NCBI GenBank assembly: GCA_963573315.1
Contig: CAUYJH010000072.1
Coordinates: 1-27,332, forward strand
Direction of reading: 5' to 3'
Origin: Entomortierella parvispora
Taxonomy: Eukaryota; Mortierellomycota; Mortierellomycetes; Mortierellales; Mortierellaceae
DNA: 27,332 bases
Made by a program: the position numbers and the translations under genes. Within the stretch, counting starts at the first letter, position 1; each line of letters begins with the position of its first letter. This document shows, piece after piece, positions 11,481 to 22,744 of this stretch. The notes beneath the pieces were generated by a model. It was not told the origin of the DNA, made no database searches, and saw nothing but the letters and a program-made list of their open reading frames with translations.

Positions 11481-11505
11481 ATGAGATGAGATGAGATGAG
11501 ATGAG
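11481..11505. repeat. (ATGAG)5 microsatellite in the Crypton 3' tail
   Basis: Five perfect ATGAG units downstream of the recombinase stop. Copy 2 carries the same number at 15886-15910. Confidence 0.9.
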
Positions 11506-11815
11506 AGGGGAGGGAGGGAACATGAAGGTGATATATATATGATGATGTAATGTGCGCTGGTACTATGAAAGTGTGTGAGTATGAACAGATGAACATGTGT
11601 CTACAATCGCATGGGTGCCTGGCTGCATGCTGGCATGCTGGCATTCAGCAAAGGTCAATGTGGGACTTGGCCAATACATGCGGGTATTTTTGTTGCTTCC
11701 GTTTTCCGGACACTTTTTCCGACTCTGGCCCATCTCAGCCATTCGCAGCGTTTCAGCCCTCTACTGAATGGAAATATTCATATTGACCTCTATAATTTCA
11801 ATACACTATACCGTG

Positions 11816-11821
11816 ACTGTA
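11816..11821. repeat. ACTGTA, middle junction of the tandem Cryptons
   Basis: The right end of copy 1 (TATACCGTG) and left end of copy 2 (TCTTGGGG) share a single ACTGTA. This is the sequence expected where the two ends of a circular Crypton intermediate are joined. Confidence 0.8.
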
Positions 11822-12098
11822 TCTTGGGGTGCTTCCAAAATTTCCATGGAATTTTTCCTACACGTGATATCAATGTATTCGCAGTACAGTGTGTTTTTTC
11901 CAGTGGATGTGACGGTACATGCGCGACGATCCCACATGTACCAACCCCACGGCGTGAGACCACCCCCCCTGTTTCACCACGTTCCGCGTGCCTCGGGCAT
12001 GGACTTGACGCGCCATTTCTCCTTCACCACTTTCTCTTGTCCTCTCTCCCTCTCCTTCTCTCTCTCTCCTGCTTTCTCCCTCTATCTCTCTTGTCTTT

Positions 12099-12117
12099 CC
12101 CCCCCCCCCCCCCCCCC
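12099..12117. repeat. C19 homopolymer in Crypton copy 2 leader
   Basis: Nineteen consecutive C, one fewer than copy 1. Useful for telling reads from the two copies apart, though homopolymer errors could mimic it. Confidence 0.9.
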
Positions 12118-12319
12118 TCCACACTCACTCGCGCATACTTTCTCTCCCCGTTCTCTCACTCTTTCCGTCGTACGCATCTCGAGTTCACAGACTTTTGCCC
12201 CTGGATTGTTCATTCAGCCCATTCATTCTGATTGCCCAATTGCTTGCTCATTCATTAATCCCCCTCCGCCCTTGCCGAAGCTTGCCAGACGGTTTGCCAG
12301 ACGGTGTCAACTCAGTCCT

Positions 12320-15300
12320 ATGTCCTCGCTCACTGCTTTTATCTCAGGAAATGCAACCAAGAAAACCAGAAAAGACAACCCAAATCCTCAGTCGGCGGAG
12401 AAACAACCGCCGAAAAAGCGGGTGAGGAAGACGACCAAAGTTGATCGTAAAGGTACATGGGCACAGACGACCAAATCTCGCTTCCGATCCCTTCATTCAT
12501 TCGCATCTCATTCGCCGCTCGATGCTTTAACATAGCAATTGAGAATAATCCAGCTCTTTTGGATATGTCCAGCGAACCATTCGATGGCGAAGTTGATTGT
12601 ACCGATTCCGATGAAGACTCGGACTCTGATGATGAATCAATCTGCGTTTCGATCAATGGTTCCACGACGAGACGACTTTCAATTCAGACACAAGCAGAAA
12701 ACGCCAATATGGATGTTGACGAAGACATGACCAAGCGTTATGGTATGTCAACATGCAAGCAAACAAATTGAAAGCTGATACCATCATACGGTCATATATT
12801 GAATGGAACACCTTCCCTTCCTCTAGTTTCTTTTGAAGCTGTTTTGCGGTATCTAATAGCCCCGCCAGATCTTTACCTGGAAGAAGAGGTCATAGCCAAT
12901 AATGACGCCGATACATCTCGATCAACAGATGAACAGATCATGCGGGAGGCATTGGACCTACAAACCTCACAGCTCAGCCAGAACAGCAAGCTCCAGTACA
13001 AATCACACATGAAAAAGTTTGTGGTAAGGATACGTCCTGGATCACAGAGAATGCACCATTGTCAGAAACTGAATTTGACTTTCCTATTTTTTAGAAGTTC
13101 TGCAGAGACATGGCAATCGGCGACTTGCATGGCAAGATACACCGCTATGACGTTACTGAAGTGAAAGTGTTGCGATTTCTGATGGAAGTCATGTTCAAGT
13201 CAACCACCAAGAAGTATTTTCATGAGGGCCAAAGCAGGGACGTTCATACACCTTTTATGTTCAAATCAGCCAATACAAAGGGCCACGCACCAACCTTGGG
13301 CGAAGGTATTTTTCAGTCATACGATCCTTTGCGCATTTGTGGCTCACCCAACAGAATTCAAACCCTTATTTCATCTTGTCTGATATTCATTTAGTCTTGA
13401 GGACTGTCGAGCCGGACAAGAAAGGGAGAAGAGCACTGGATGTACCTTGCGGCCACCAAACTATGGAAAACGTGGTAAAAGCGCTCTGTTATGTCCAACA
13501 ACGGCAGGGCAAACGCCAAGTTCGTCCTAACACAGAACCGGACATCAGAAGATCAACTCTCATTCGCAATGCTGTGGAGAAGTACACCAATGACCTGGTG
13601 TGTGGTATCCTTACGAATCACAAGGACCTATCGGCCGAGTGCGAGATTCGAAGGGCTTATACAACTACTCAGCACATCCAATGTCTACTTTACACCTGGG
13701 CCCGACCCATTGCAATCTTGTCACCTTGGACCAGAGAACACCTGGCCCTGGCAATTCGACACAGCATGCTTCTCCGCAACGAAGACTTGGTACATTTGAA
13801 CCTTGCGGACTGCTTTATGATGCAGATTGAGAACCGACAAGGAGGATCACAGTCGGTTTCTGCACTCGTTTGTGCAATGCATCGTGGGAAGACCAACAAG
13901 TCCGGCCACACTCAGTATGGATGCGCTCTAAGGCACCACGATGTTCGCCGCTGCAGTATTGGGGCTTTTGCGTTTTATATGTTTGATCGCTTTCATGTAA
14001 GTATCGATATTGCTTTACAATTTTGTTTCTCAGGTGCTGACTTGCTGACTGACAATAATATTTGCATTAATTGAATCTGCTTAGAACAAGGAAGAGCCTC
14101 CTCCAGACGTCAATGATCCAGATTTTCCATCGACTAAAGTCTTGCTAGGAAAAAAGGGGACACCGTCAAGTCGATTGATCCCACTATCATATGCAGCTTC
14201 TCGCGAAACAACGTTAAAGACGTTCGAGGCACAGCAGCTGGAGTGTGCCCAAATCACACATGCTAGCCGGCACAGTGGCGCTGTAGAGGCGCAGAGGCTT
14301 GGCGTTCGACCTGAGGACATCAAACTTGGGGGTCGATGGGTGCGTGGCAGTGGTCGCATGGATCAACACTACCTGTCCAACGTACCGATTCAGTTCGCGT
14401 TTGGGATGGCTGGCTTTAAGGAGGGAAAACCATTTCACTTGCAAAGGAATGAAAAGGCGCCCCCAATTGAGCTTCAGGAAATGATATTCCCATTCATCGA
14501 GACTGCCTTTGGCGAGCCAGGATCGGAAGCCAATATGAAATGGAGACAGGATTGTCTAGATGAGATGAATGAGAAGGATGGGGATCAACCCACGCAGCTC
14601 GAAGATATCGCGCCTTTGGACCCACCAGAACCTGAGTCAGGCAAGCGTCCCGTGCACGAAGCGCACTTTGCCATGAACAAAAAGCGGTTTTTCAAACTCC
14701 TTCTTCGCCTGCGACGGGTCCTTCTCCAGGATGCAGTTGTCTATTTACACACGTACAGGAACGTGAAATCGCCGCTTTTGGAGCATGACATATTCAAATC
14801 AGAGCTCTTCCTTCGATTCCAAAATGAATTGGCACCAGTATTAGATCAAGGTGATTTGATCTTGCCTGTTGACCTCCCCCCGATCGTGGCCAATGCTGTT
14901 GCGAGTCAGAGTCAGCAACAATCAAGTCAATATCAGCATCTTTTGGAGCAAATTCAAGGAGTTGGTCTTCAAGTCCAGCAGCTTCAGGTTGGACAGCACG
15001 GACCGACCGATCTTCAAGTCCAGCAACAGCCTGGTCAGGAGGAGGCATTTCGCCGTTATGTGGCGACCGAACTGAATACGGTGAAGCAATCATTGCAGGA
15101 GCTGTTTTTATGGGTACAAGGCGGCCATCCCTTTCAGCAAGGCGGTCCCTCACTCGGCGCAGCGGGTGCTCCGCCTAGTGTCCTATATCCACCATACGCC
15201 ATTGGCGAGCAATATCAGCATCATACGACAATCTACCAGTCGACAGCACGAGTGCCATGGTTAGGACCCGTATCTCCATTACCACCCATACTGCCCGCGC

Positions 15301-15827
15301 AACCAGAAGCCCCGTTTAGACCGCTCATGGCAGCCAGTCAGCCAACGTCGATAGCGCCAACTCGACCGACTTTTCCTTGGAACACACCCGAGCCGCTTGC
15401 TCTGACAGCGGCACCTCGCACGTCAACAGTGCAACCCGTTATGGCCAATGCATCTACTTCAGATACTTCAGAAGGCGCCACATCGGAAGAATCAGGATCA
15501 GCCTTTGGTTTCTTGCAAAGGCCTGCAAATACAAGGCAGATATTTGATGAGCGCCAGAGGTATAACGCGTTCCAGGATGAGTATAGAAAGAAGAACGGTA
15601 AATCCGCAAAGGTAGTAGAAAAGACTCGGAAGGCCCTCAACAACAGACTGCGAATCATCGAGGAGATTGAGTTCCGAGCCAAGCAAGCTCGGGCTGAGAA
15701 CCAAGAAATTGATCAGAACAGGGCACTGGAGGAAGCAATGAACGGTCTTGATAGCCTACACTTGAGCTGCAATGAGCTCCACAAATATTGTGTGAAGCAA
15801 GGAGCGACGCGCACATCCCGAATATGA
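12320..15827 (+). CDS. Crypton tyrosine recombinase, copy 2 (six exons, 1,030 aa)
   Basis: Exons 12320-12452, 12536-12742, 12827-13023, 13095-13305, 13395-13996, 14085-15827. The conceptual protein appears identical to that of copy 1, with the same Arg, Lys, HxxR, Trp and Tyr residues, so both copies seem able to encode an active recombinase. Its promoter side is the 3' tail of copy 1 rather than host DNA, so the two genes may differ in expression although their own first 500 bp match. Both would supply the same enzyme, acting on all three ACTGTA junctions. Confidence 0.85.
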
Positions 15828-15885
15828 AGGTTTATTTTAGTCTAGCTTTTACTGGAATTAAAGAGAACTGACATCAACAAGAGAG

Positions 15886-15910
15886 ATGAGATGAGATGAG
15901 ATGAGATGAG
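15886..15910. repeat. (ATGAG)5 microsatellite, Crypton copy 2
   Basis: Five perfect ATGAG units, matching copy 1 at an offset of 4,405 bp. Confidence 0.9.
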
Positions 15911-16220
15911 AGGGGAGGGAGGGAACATGAAGGTGATATATATATGATGATGTAATGTGCGCTGGTACTATGAAAGTGTGTGAGTATGAACAGATGAACA
16001 TGTGTCTACAATCGCATGGGTGCCTGGCTGCATGCTGGCATGCTGGCATTCAGCAAAGGTCAATGTGGGACTTGGCCAATACATGCGGGTATTTTTGTTG
16101 CTTCCGTTTTCCGGACACTTTTTCCGACTCTGGCCCATCTCAGCCATTCGCAGCGTTTCAGCCCTCTACTGAATGGAAATATTCATATTGACCTCTATAA
16201 TTTCAATACACTATACCGTG

Positions 16221-16226
16221 ACTGTA
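16221..16226. repeat. ACTGTA, right boundary core of the Crypton array
   Basis: Last base block shared with the middle junction. Host sequence CCTCGAG follows at 16227-16233; it is the reverse complement of CTCGAGG at 7401-7407 on the left side. Confidence 0.8.
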
Positions 16227-16246
16227 CCTCGAGACCGCACACGTGA

Positions 16247-16252
16247 TTTATT
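16247..16252 (-). terminator. poly(A) signal AATAAA for the dioxygenase gene
   Basis: TTTATT on plus is AATAAA on minus, 17 bp past the stop at 16269-16271. It lies in host DNA only 20 bp from the Crypton edge, so the cleavage site of this mRNA probably falls at or inside the element. Confidence 0.5.
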
Positions 16253-16268
16253 GTTTTGTGGCAAAAAC

Positions 16269-17928
16269 CTATTTTTTCAAAACTGGCACCTCATAGAGCA
16301 CATCCGCACGAATGATATACTTTGCTCCTTTGATGACCGGGGATCCCTCGTGCAAGAGAGATCCTGCGGCCTCGCCATGTGGAAAACAAAGTACACTTCC
16401 AGCTCTGGGAGATGCAGCCCTTGCGTCCATAAATCCAACATCCGCAGATGGCGTGAAAAAAGTTGTTCCGCCACCCTCAAACTCATCATTCAGATACACC
16501 AAAAAGGTTAATCTGGACCATCGTGTGCTTCCATATGCGTCGTAGAGGTACTCGCCCGTCTCAGGATCCAGTCCACTGCCAGGCCACTGCCCATCCACAT
16601 GGATTCTGTAAATGGCGCCTGGGACATATCTGTAGACTCTCCACCTGGAATTGATCCCGACGGCGCCCTGTCCATCGCCGCTAGTCTCTGGGAAATGCGA
16701 CTTACATCTATCAAAGATATGACCCAAAAGCTCCTGGTCTGCCATCCAAAAAAAGTTATGTGCCAGTACTGAGATGGACTCGGCCGCAGATCCGACCATG
16801 GGCACATCAGGTGTAAACCCGACAGCCTCGGCTGCAGAGATCATTTGATGGCATTCGTCCCGCGTCAACACATCCTTCAACAAGAACGCTCCCGGTACAT
16901 TGGGCATCTCAATACGCTCCACAGGAGGCTGACTGAGCAAATTGTCGGCAAAAGTAAGGCGGACTGTTCCAGGGTTGGAGAGATAAAGAGTGAAATCATG
17001 GAGGTTGGGGGTCCGCCGAAGAGGACCTTTTTGATGTGACACGACTCTGAACGAGGATTTGTATCTCTCAGCCTCCTCTTTGGCTTCAGAAATAAAAAGA
17101 CGGGTCAGTATAATAATAACTTCCATAAATGTGGAGGTGGCTATAGGCAAAAAGTGAACTTACTGAACAATTCGCCAGCCAAAGCAGCCTCGTACTTTTG
17201 GAGATTATCCTCAACACGAGGAAAGGCTTCCCACATGGGATGTATTCTCACAGGATGCTCCTCCTCCATGGCATTGGCCATCTTGGAGGGAACCATGGAG
17301 GGATCCACAGTTCGTAGCATTGAATCTAGGACCCTTAGTACTATTGGATCACCGAAAGCGCCGTTTTTGGCCGAGGCCGCATCACAATCTCGCACCCAGC
17401 GTTGCAAAGCCCCAAGCTTGGGCACTTGTCCTCTTGTCCTCATCTCCTCCAAGGCAGCCATGGCGTCGCTCCATCGTCCGTCCACCAGAGCGTCAGAGAT
17501 ACGGCCGATGGGTGTTTGTCCTGTAATCGGAGGAACACAGGAAAGGTTTAAAGTAAAAAGCTAAATCAGCATTCACGACCAACAGAAACAAACGATGCAT
17601 GTCTTTCATACTAACCCATGCCAGTTGTCGCAGTGGCTGTCTGATGCAGCTGATGCACCACAGCTCGCAGAGCCTTGCAGGCCTTTGAGCGAAAGACGTC
17701 TGTGTGTTGCTCGAGGGCCAGAAGTGTGCGTAAGGTTACCGTCATATCTTCGTCGGATACGACTCCTCCGTAGGTCTTGCTGTGGGAGTGGTGTGCATGG
17801 TTTTCCTGATCGTCGTCCAAATCCTTGAGAGCCTGGACATGACGCACTGTAGAAGCTGGCGAGGTTCCCCCGATGGAGACCTCTGCCAAGAGGCGTCTGC
17901 GCTTGCGATCCTTGCCGGCCTTTCCCAT
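16269..17928 (-). CDS. 2-oxoglutarate/Fe(II) dioxygenase, prolyl-4-hydroxylase type, with helical N-terminal region (three exons, 494 aa)
   Basis: Exons, in transcription order: 17928-17616, 17520-17164, 17083-16269; GT-AG, in frame, 1,485 nt. The catalytic domain is at about 290-490. The iron ligands are seen as HVD (His385, Asp387, in YRIHVDGQWPG) and distal His468 (LLHEGSPVIKGAKYIIRAD); Lys478, ten residues later, is the likely 2-oxoglutarate anchor. The strand WSRLTFLVYLNDEFEGGGTT is typical of the prolyl 4-hydroxylase family. Such enzymes hydroxylate proline or related residues using O2. The N-terminus is basic (MGKAGKDRKRRR), and residues about 105-220 are helical (SDALVDGRWSDAMAALEEMR; LGALQRWVRDCDAA), somewhat like a tetratricopeptide or pentatricopeptide unit. 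No signal peptide is seen, so a cytosolic or nuclear substrate is more likely than secreted collagen-like proteins. The substrate is unknown. Confidence 0.85.
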
Positions 17929-18571
17929 TGAGTACTTGTTCTTGAGTGAGTTTCTGCGGCGATGAGGTTCGTCTTAACACACGCCGCAATGGGTCATGAA
18001 CAAGATGAGGAGAAGAAAGAAGGAGCAAACAGACATTCGAAGAGAATGCTCCAATTGGGCGGACTTGACACTTCTAAGCCACCGCTGGGAGACATCTTCT
18101 CCATGATAGTGCGCCATATCTTCTGTAACAGACTACTGTTCCCGATTGGAACGCACAAACATTGGCCTCGTGCTTTTCTGTCAGGAGGCGTGTACAGTTG
18201 TATAGTGTACTTTACAAGCAAGCACTCGAAGCATTGAAGCAAATAGACATGCAGCAAAGCACAAAAGAGACAAAGAGCTTCATATCCGGGCGCTCGCAAG
18301 GTCCTGATTTTTACCTGGAATAGTAGGTTGGGGTGATATGGTAAATGGAAGAGCCCACCGAGGCTGAAGACGGTATTATTTATACTAGCAGTGTATTTGG
18401 CATTAGAGAGTGCGCGGCAAGAGCGGCAGGCCGAGCATTGCTCCCCAGTGAACATGAACAATCGCCAAAGAGGCAACAAAGGGCTCGAAAAGGGTATAAG
18501 AAGCAGTGTAAGAAGAAAGTCCTTTAAGGTAACCAAATAGTCATTTATTTTAGTGTTGAATGTTCCCGCTT
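17929..18571. other. Intergenic region upstream of the dioxygenase gene
   Basis: 643 bp between the dioxygenase start and the bZIP stop, both on the minus strand. It should hold the dioxygenase promoter and the bZIP 3' UTR. Apart from the poly(A) signal at its right end I recognise no gene, RNA or repeat. Open frames here lack family features and their longest one begins at a non-ATG codon. Confidence 0.5.
18544..18549 (-). terminator. poly(A) signal AATAAA for the bZIP gene
   Basis: TTTATT on plus is AATAAA on minus, about 22 bp beyond the bZIP stop at 18572-18574. Confidence 0.5.
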
Positions 18572-20935
18572 CTACTCTTGATTCAGTCTGCTCATCAGCT
18601 TGTCAACATCAGAGAGCGCTATCATAGGACCATGCCCTGAGCATTTTGCCTTTGACTTGAGCTCCTTGCAAAGATCATCAATGTCCACATCATCAAAATT
18701 GGGGTGCTTAGCAATGTGCTCCCAGGCTTGTGGGCAAGGTATCGCCTTCTCGTTCTCCTCTAATGGAGGCAGCGAGAATTTCTTGTTTGCTTCCTCGACC
18801 TTGCCGGTGAACGGTTGGTCTTGGACCGAACTGTTTGAGGGCTGAAGACTGTTGTTCTGGCCAAAATGGGCCCCGGCGGCAACTGCTGCTGCTGCTGCCA
18901 AGGCTGGGGGTGAAGGTACACCGGTATTGACATCAGTAAACGCATGCGTATAATCGAGCAGCTGATCGTTAAAGAGTCCTCCGATAGTGTCGCTGCCGAA
19001 TGTGGTCGTCTCGACGGGATCATCGTATCCGGCAAAGAACCCACGCGGATCCGAGGGATCGCGATAGTCAGTGAAGAGAGCCGCCTGCGTCTGCTCAAAA
19101 GTCATGGGAGTAATGATTGGCATACCAGAATTGGAAAAACTCAAGAGACCATTGCTACTTGTCGTATCAGTGGTCCCAAACAATGGGCCACTCACAAGCT
19201 CTTCCAACGTAGAGGCAGGTGTATGATCTGAAAGGTTCGAAAGAGTGGATAAGGGGGTATGATTCGCGACACTGACATCAGGGGTCGGTTGCTGCAGTGG
19301 CTGTTGCCGGCCGTAGTCACTAAAGGAATTTGATGAGCTGAACTGAATGGAGGCCTGTGGTAGTTGTTGGGATGTTTGCGGCACCGAGTGGGGTGCATAA
19401 GTGTTGCCGGTGCCGTCGAGAAGCGATGAGAAGAGCGAGATTTCTTCTGGCGTGCTGTTCCTGAACCGCGGGACGACTCCAGCGTTCTCAGAGTAAGTGC
19501 CATGTGATACCAAATCGTGCTCAGGCGTAGGCAGGTCATTGTCAAGAGGCGAGTTGGGAACACTATCTCCTGCCGACGAGGGTGGCGACCAGGGAAGCTG
19601 CTCATTTGAGGGGGGCTTGGCGACAGCAGAGTTGCTGTGAAGCTTGTTGTGGACGCTTGAATGAGGAGTTGAACTTGCGACACTTGAATTCGAACTGTTG
19701 GTGTGGTCCACCGTTGTGAGCGCAGGACTAGGGGACGACTGCGCCGAACTGGAACTGTTGAGACTTGCGGTCGAGTGGAGAGGCGCCCCTTGGATGGTGC
19801 TGGCCTTGGCAGTATTGTACATCCCAGGCTGGGAGATGGGGAAGTCGAAAGTGAACGACTGCTCTTTGAGGAAGTAGTTCTCTGTCTCCAGCTTTTGCAC
19901 AAGGACTTTCAGGTTCAAGTTCTCCTCCGCCAGCTTCGAGTCAGACTTGCCCGGGCTCATCTCCTCCAGCTCCTTGATACGCTCCTCCAACGACTTTACG
20001 TATCGCTCCTTCCTATCCCGGAACGCCCTCTGCGCAGCCCTGTTCTGGGCCTGTTTGAGGTTTGAGAGAGACAGGGAACAACGTATTAGAACCAGCTCTG
20101 CCGCCAGCCATCATGCGCATTTGCCACCATACCTTGCGCTTGTTGGTGGGCTCGGTTGTCAGGGGCTTGCGGCCAGCCTTCTTGGGGGCAGGCTTGCCCT
20201 CGCCCGGGGAATGGCCTTCATCTGAATACGAGTGAATATATCAATACAGATAGAGACATAGAACAAACATAGAAATCATAAACAAAGACACCCCCCGGTC
20301 AGTAATCAGTTGCGACTCTGTGCAATACGGGCAAGTCCTTGGACCCCACCAGACGAGAACCGAGCAAGTGTCCAGGAAAACAACGGTAAACAATTGACAA
20401 ACAAAACAAACTCCCCCCTCCAAGCGCCGCACCAGGGATGGGGATGGGGGGCATGCGTGTACGTGAGTGGATACGAAAAGAGGGCAAGATAAGGAAGGAA
20501 GGAAGCAACGTGCAACCTGGCGAATAGGCGGCTACTCACCTGAGCTGTTGTCGTTCTCCGAGAACCGCTGCTGGCCACTTTCGTCGAAGGGGTCTGCACC
20601 GGCACTGGCTGCTGCTGCCGCCTTGCGCTCGGCTAGAGGGTTGATGCGTCAGTCAAAAGACAATGCACTTGGTTAGTCCACCATCCTTCTACCTAGTCAG
20701 TCAGTCTGCTTGGCAATTGGGCAATTGGGCAACTGGCCGCACCTTGTTGATGCTGATGCGCCTCCGAGATGGCTCCTTTGTGCTTCATGGGATCATCTTC
20801 CCTGTACTGCTCGTGATGAGCAATGGCTTTTGACAACAAATCCTGCGCCTCTCTGTTGCTGTTCAGTATCTGTGCCCAGTCATTGTCGTTGAGGGCGACC
20901 GGGTAGACGTCACTGTGCTGCTGTTGTAGAGACAT
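18572..20935 (-). CDS. Yap1/Pap1-type AP-1 bZIP transcription factor (four exons, 617 aa)
   Basis: Exons, in transcription order: 20935-20743, 20632-20540, 20221-20133, 20050-18572; GT-AG, in frame, 1,854 nt. Family members activate oxidative-stress and drug-resistance genes and shuttle between cytoplasm and nucleus. The basic region is split by the last intron: TNKRK, then AQNRAAQRAFRDRKERYVKS, with the fungal AP-1 signature NxxAQxxFR, followed by a leucine zipper at about 145-190. The C-terminal cysteine-rich domain is at about 562-612, with Cys564, Cys586 and Cys595 (CPQAWEHIAKHPNF; DDLCKELKSKAKC). Their spacing (22 and 9) equals that of Yap1 Cys598, Cys620 and Cys629, and this domain normally carries the Crm1 export signal. 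The long middle is Ser/Thr/Pro-rich. These three are the only cysteines in the protein, so a Yap1-like N-terminal cysteine domain is absent. The start is the first ATG in the first exon. Confidence 0.9.
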
Positions 20936-20976
20936 TGAGGGAGTGGGTGTGGAGTTTTGGCAGGCAGCTGGTCTGT

Positions 20977-21090
20977 AGTGAGGAGTGAGGGAGTGAGGGA
21001 GTGAGGGAGTGAGGGAGTGAGGGAGTGAGGGAGTGGGGGAGTGGGGGAGAGTGGGGGAGTGAGGGAGTGAGGGAGTGAGGGAGTGAGGGA
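20977..21090. repeat. (GAGGGAGT)n minisatellite upstream of the bZIP gene
   Basis: About fourteen imperfect 8-bp units, some changed to GTGGGGGA, starting 42 bp before the bZIP ATG. The plus strand shows G runs of three or more every eight bases. The bZIP mRNA leader or promoter would carry the CT-rich complement. Confidence 0.9.
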
Positions 21091-21180
21091 CGAGACTAGG
21101 AGAGGCGGACTTGTCTAGCTTGTATGCCTATCTGTATGTCTATCAGTCTGTGTGCCTTGTCTGTCAGCCACTCAGTCTGT

Positions 21181-21200
21181 CAGTCAGTCAGTCAGTCAGT
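21181..21200. repeat. (CAGT)5 microsatellite
   Basis: Five perfect CAGT units followed by GAGT, within the bZIP upstream region. Confidence 0.9.
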
Positions 21201-21508
21201 GAGTCGGTTGATAGGATTCCCAAGAAAAGAAAAGGAGAGCAGGAAAGAGGGGAAAGACGGGGAGGGGGCAACAATGATGATTACGGCTGAAAGGAAGAGG
21301 GGGAGGAGGAGGAGGAATGATGAGTGACGATGGAGCGATGGAGAATGGCGATATGAAGTGGGAGGATTGAAGAGTCAGCCAACCGAGGATGAGGATGAGG
21401 ATGTGAAAGAGATGAACGAGATGAAAGATGAAGGATGATGGGCACTTGAATTGTTCAGTCCTTCTTTTTTCTCTTCAAACCATTCAAAATTCAAAAAAAA
21501 AAGAAACC

Positions 21509-21530
21509 AAAAAAAAAAAAAAAAAAAAAA
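21509..21530. repeat. A22 homopolymer
   Basis: Twenty-two A, preceded by a shorter A10 run at 21493-21502, downstream of the E2 gene's poly(A) signal. Likely slippage; no retroposed sequence is seen beside it. Confidence 0.85.
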
Positions 21531-21584
21531 GAACTTCGTCATTAGTAATCATCACGTGGAACACGTACAGGCCATCTTTCTTTT

Positions 21585-21590
21585 TTTATT
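21585..21590 (-). terminator. poly(A) signal AATAAA for the E2 gene
   Basis: AATAAA on the minus strand, 16 bp beyond the proposed stop at 21607-21609. Its position supports the 12-bp last exon. Confidence 0.5.
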
Positions 21591-21606
21591 GGATGTGTAC
21601 GTGTAG

Positions 21607-22744
<1,138 letters not shown>

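Larger units (their letters stand above)
7410..11815 (+). mobile_element. Crypton (tyrosine-recombinase DNA transposon), copy 1
   Basis: A 4,406-bp element holding one tyrosine-recombinase gene. It has no long terminal inverted repeats, no long terminal repeats and no reverse transcriptase or DDE transposase; this combination defines Cryptons. Layout: left end with a near-palindrome (7431-7450) and a CACGTG motif (7455-7460); a CT-rich leader with a C20 run; the gene at 7915-11422; and a 393-bp 3' tail with an (ATGAG)5 microsatellite. Copy 2 follows directly, sharing the ACTGTA junction. Near-identity of the copies indicates recent activity or recent homogenisation. Confidence 0.88.
11816..16226 (+). 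mobile_element. Crypton, copy 2 (direct tandem duplicate)
   Basis: Same orientation and content as copy 1. Every landmark after the C run is offset by exactly 4,405 bp; landmarks before it are offset by 4,406 bp, because this copy has C19 at 12099-12117. The element ends at ACTGTA (16221-16226), after which host DNA begins with CCTCGAGACC. The 3' tail lies 42 bp from the stop codon of the oppositely oriented dioxygenase gene. Confidence 0.88.
20936..21606. other. Repeat-rich intergenic region between the bZIP and E2 genes
   Basis: 671 bp upstream of the bZIP gene. It holds the 8-bp minisatellite, a (CAGT)5 run at 21181-21200, purine-rich stretches (GGAGGAGGAGGA near 21300; GAGGAT repeats near 21390), an A22 run at 21509-21530, and a CACGTG at 21553-21558. 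No gene was recognised; it is taken as bZIP promoter and leader plus E2 3' flank. Confidence 0.6.

Noticed and set aside
11611-12231. Open frame crossing from the 3' tail of Crypton copy 1 into the leader of copy 2
   Set aside because: It is created by the tandem junction and passes through the CT and poly-C tract; it ends before the recombinase gene and has no domain.
7410-16226. Interpretation of the 4.4-kb repeats as LTRs or as a simple segmental duplication
   Set aside because: Each repeat contains a complete recombinase gene with no retroelement genes between them, and the boundaries coincide with a shared 6-bp core, which fits Crypton integration better.
17994-18536. 180-residue open frame on the minus strand between the dioxygenase and bZIP genes
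   Set aside because: It begins at a TTG codon, shows no domain or family pattern, and lies where the dioxygenase promoter is expected.
20977-21090. CRISPR-like array
   Set aside because: The 8-bp units are contiguous with no spacers, and the genome is eukaryotic; this is a minisatellite.
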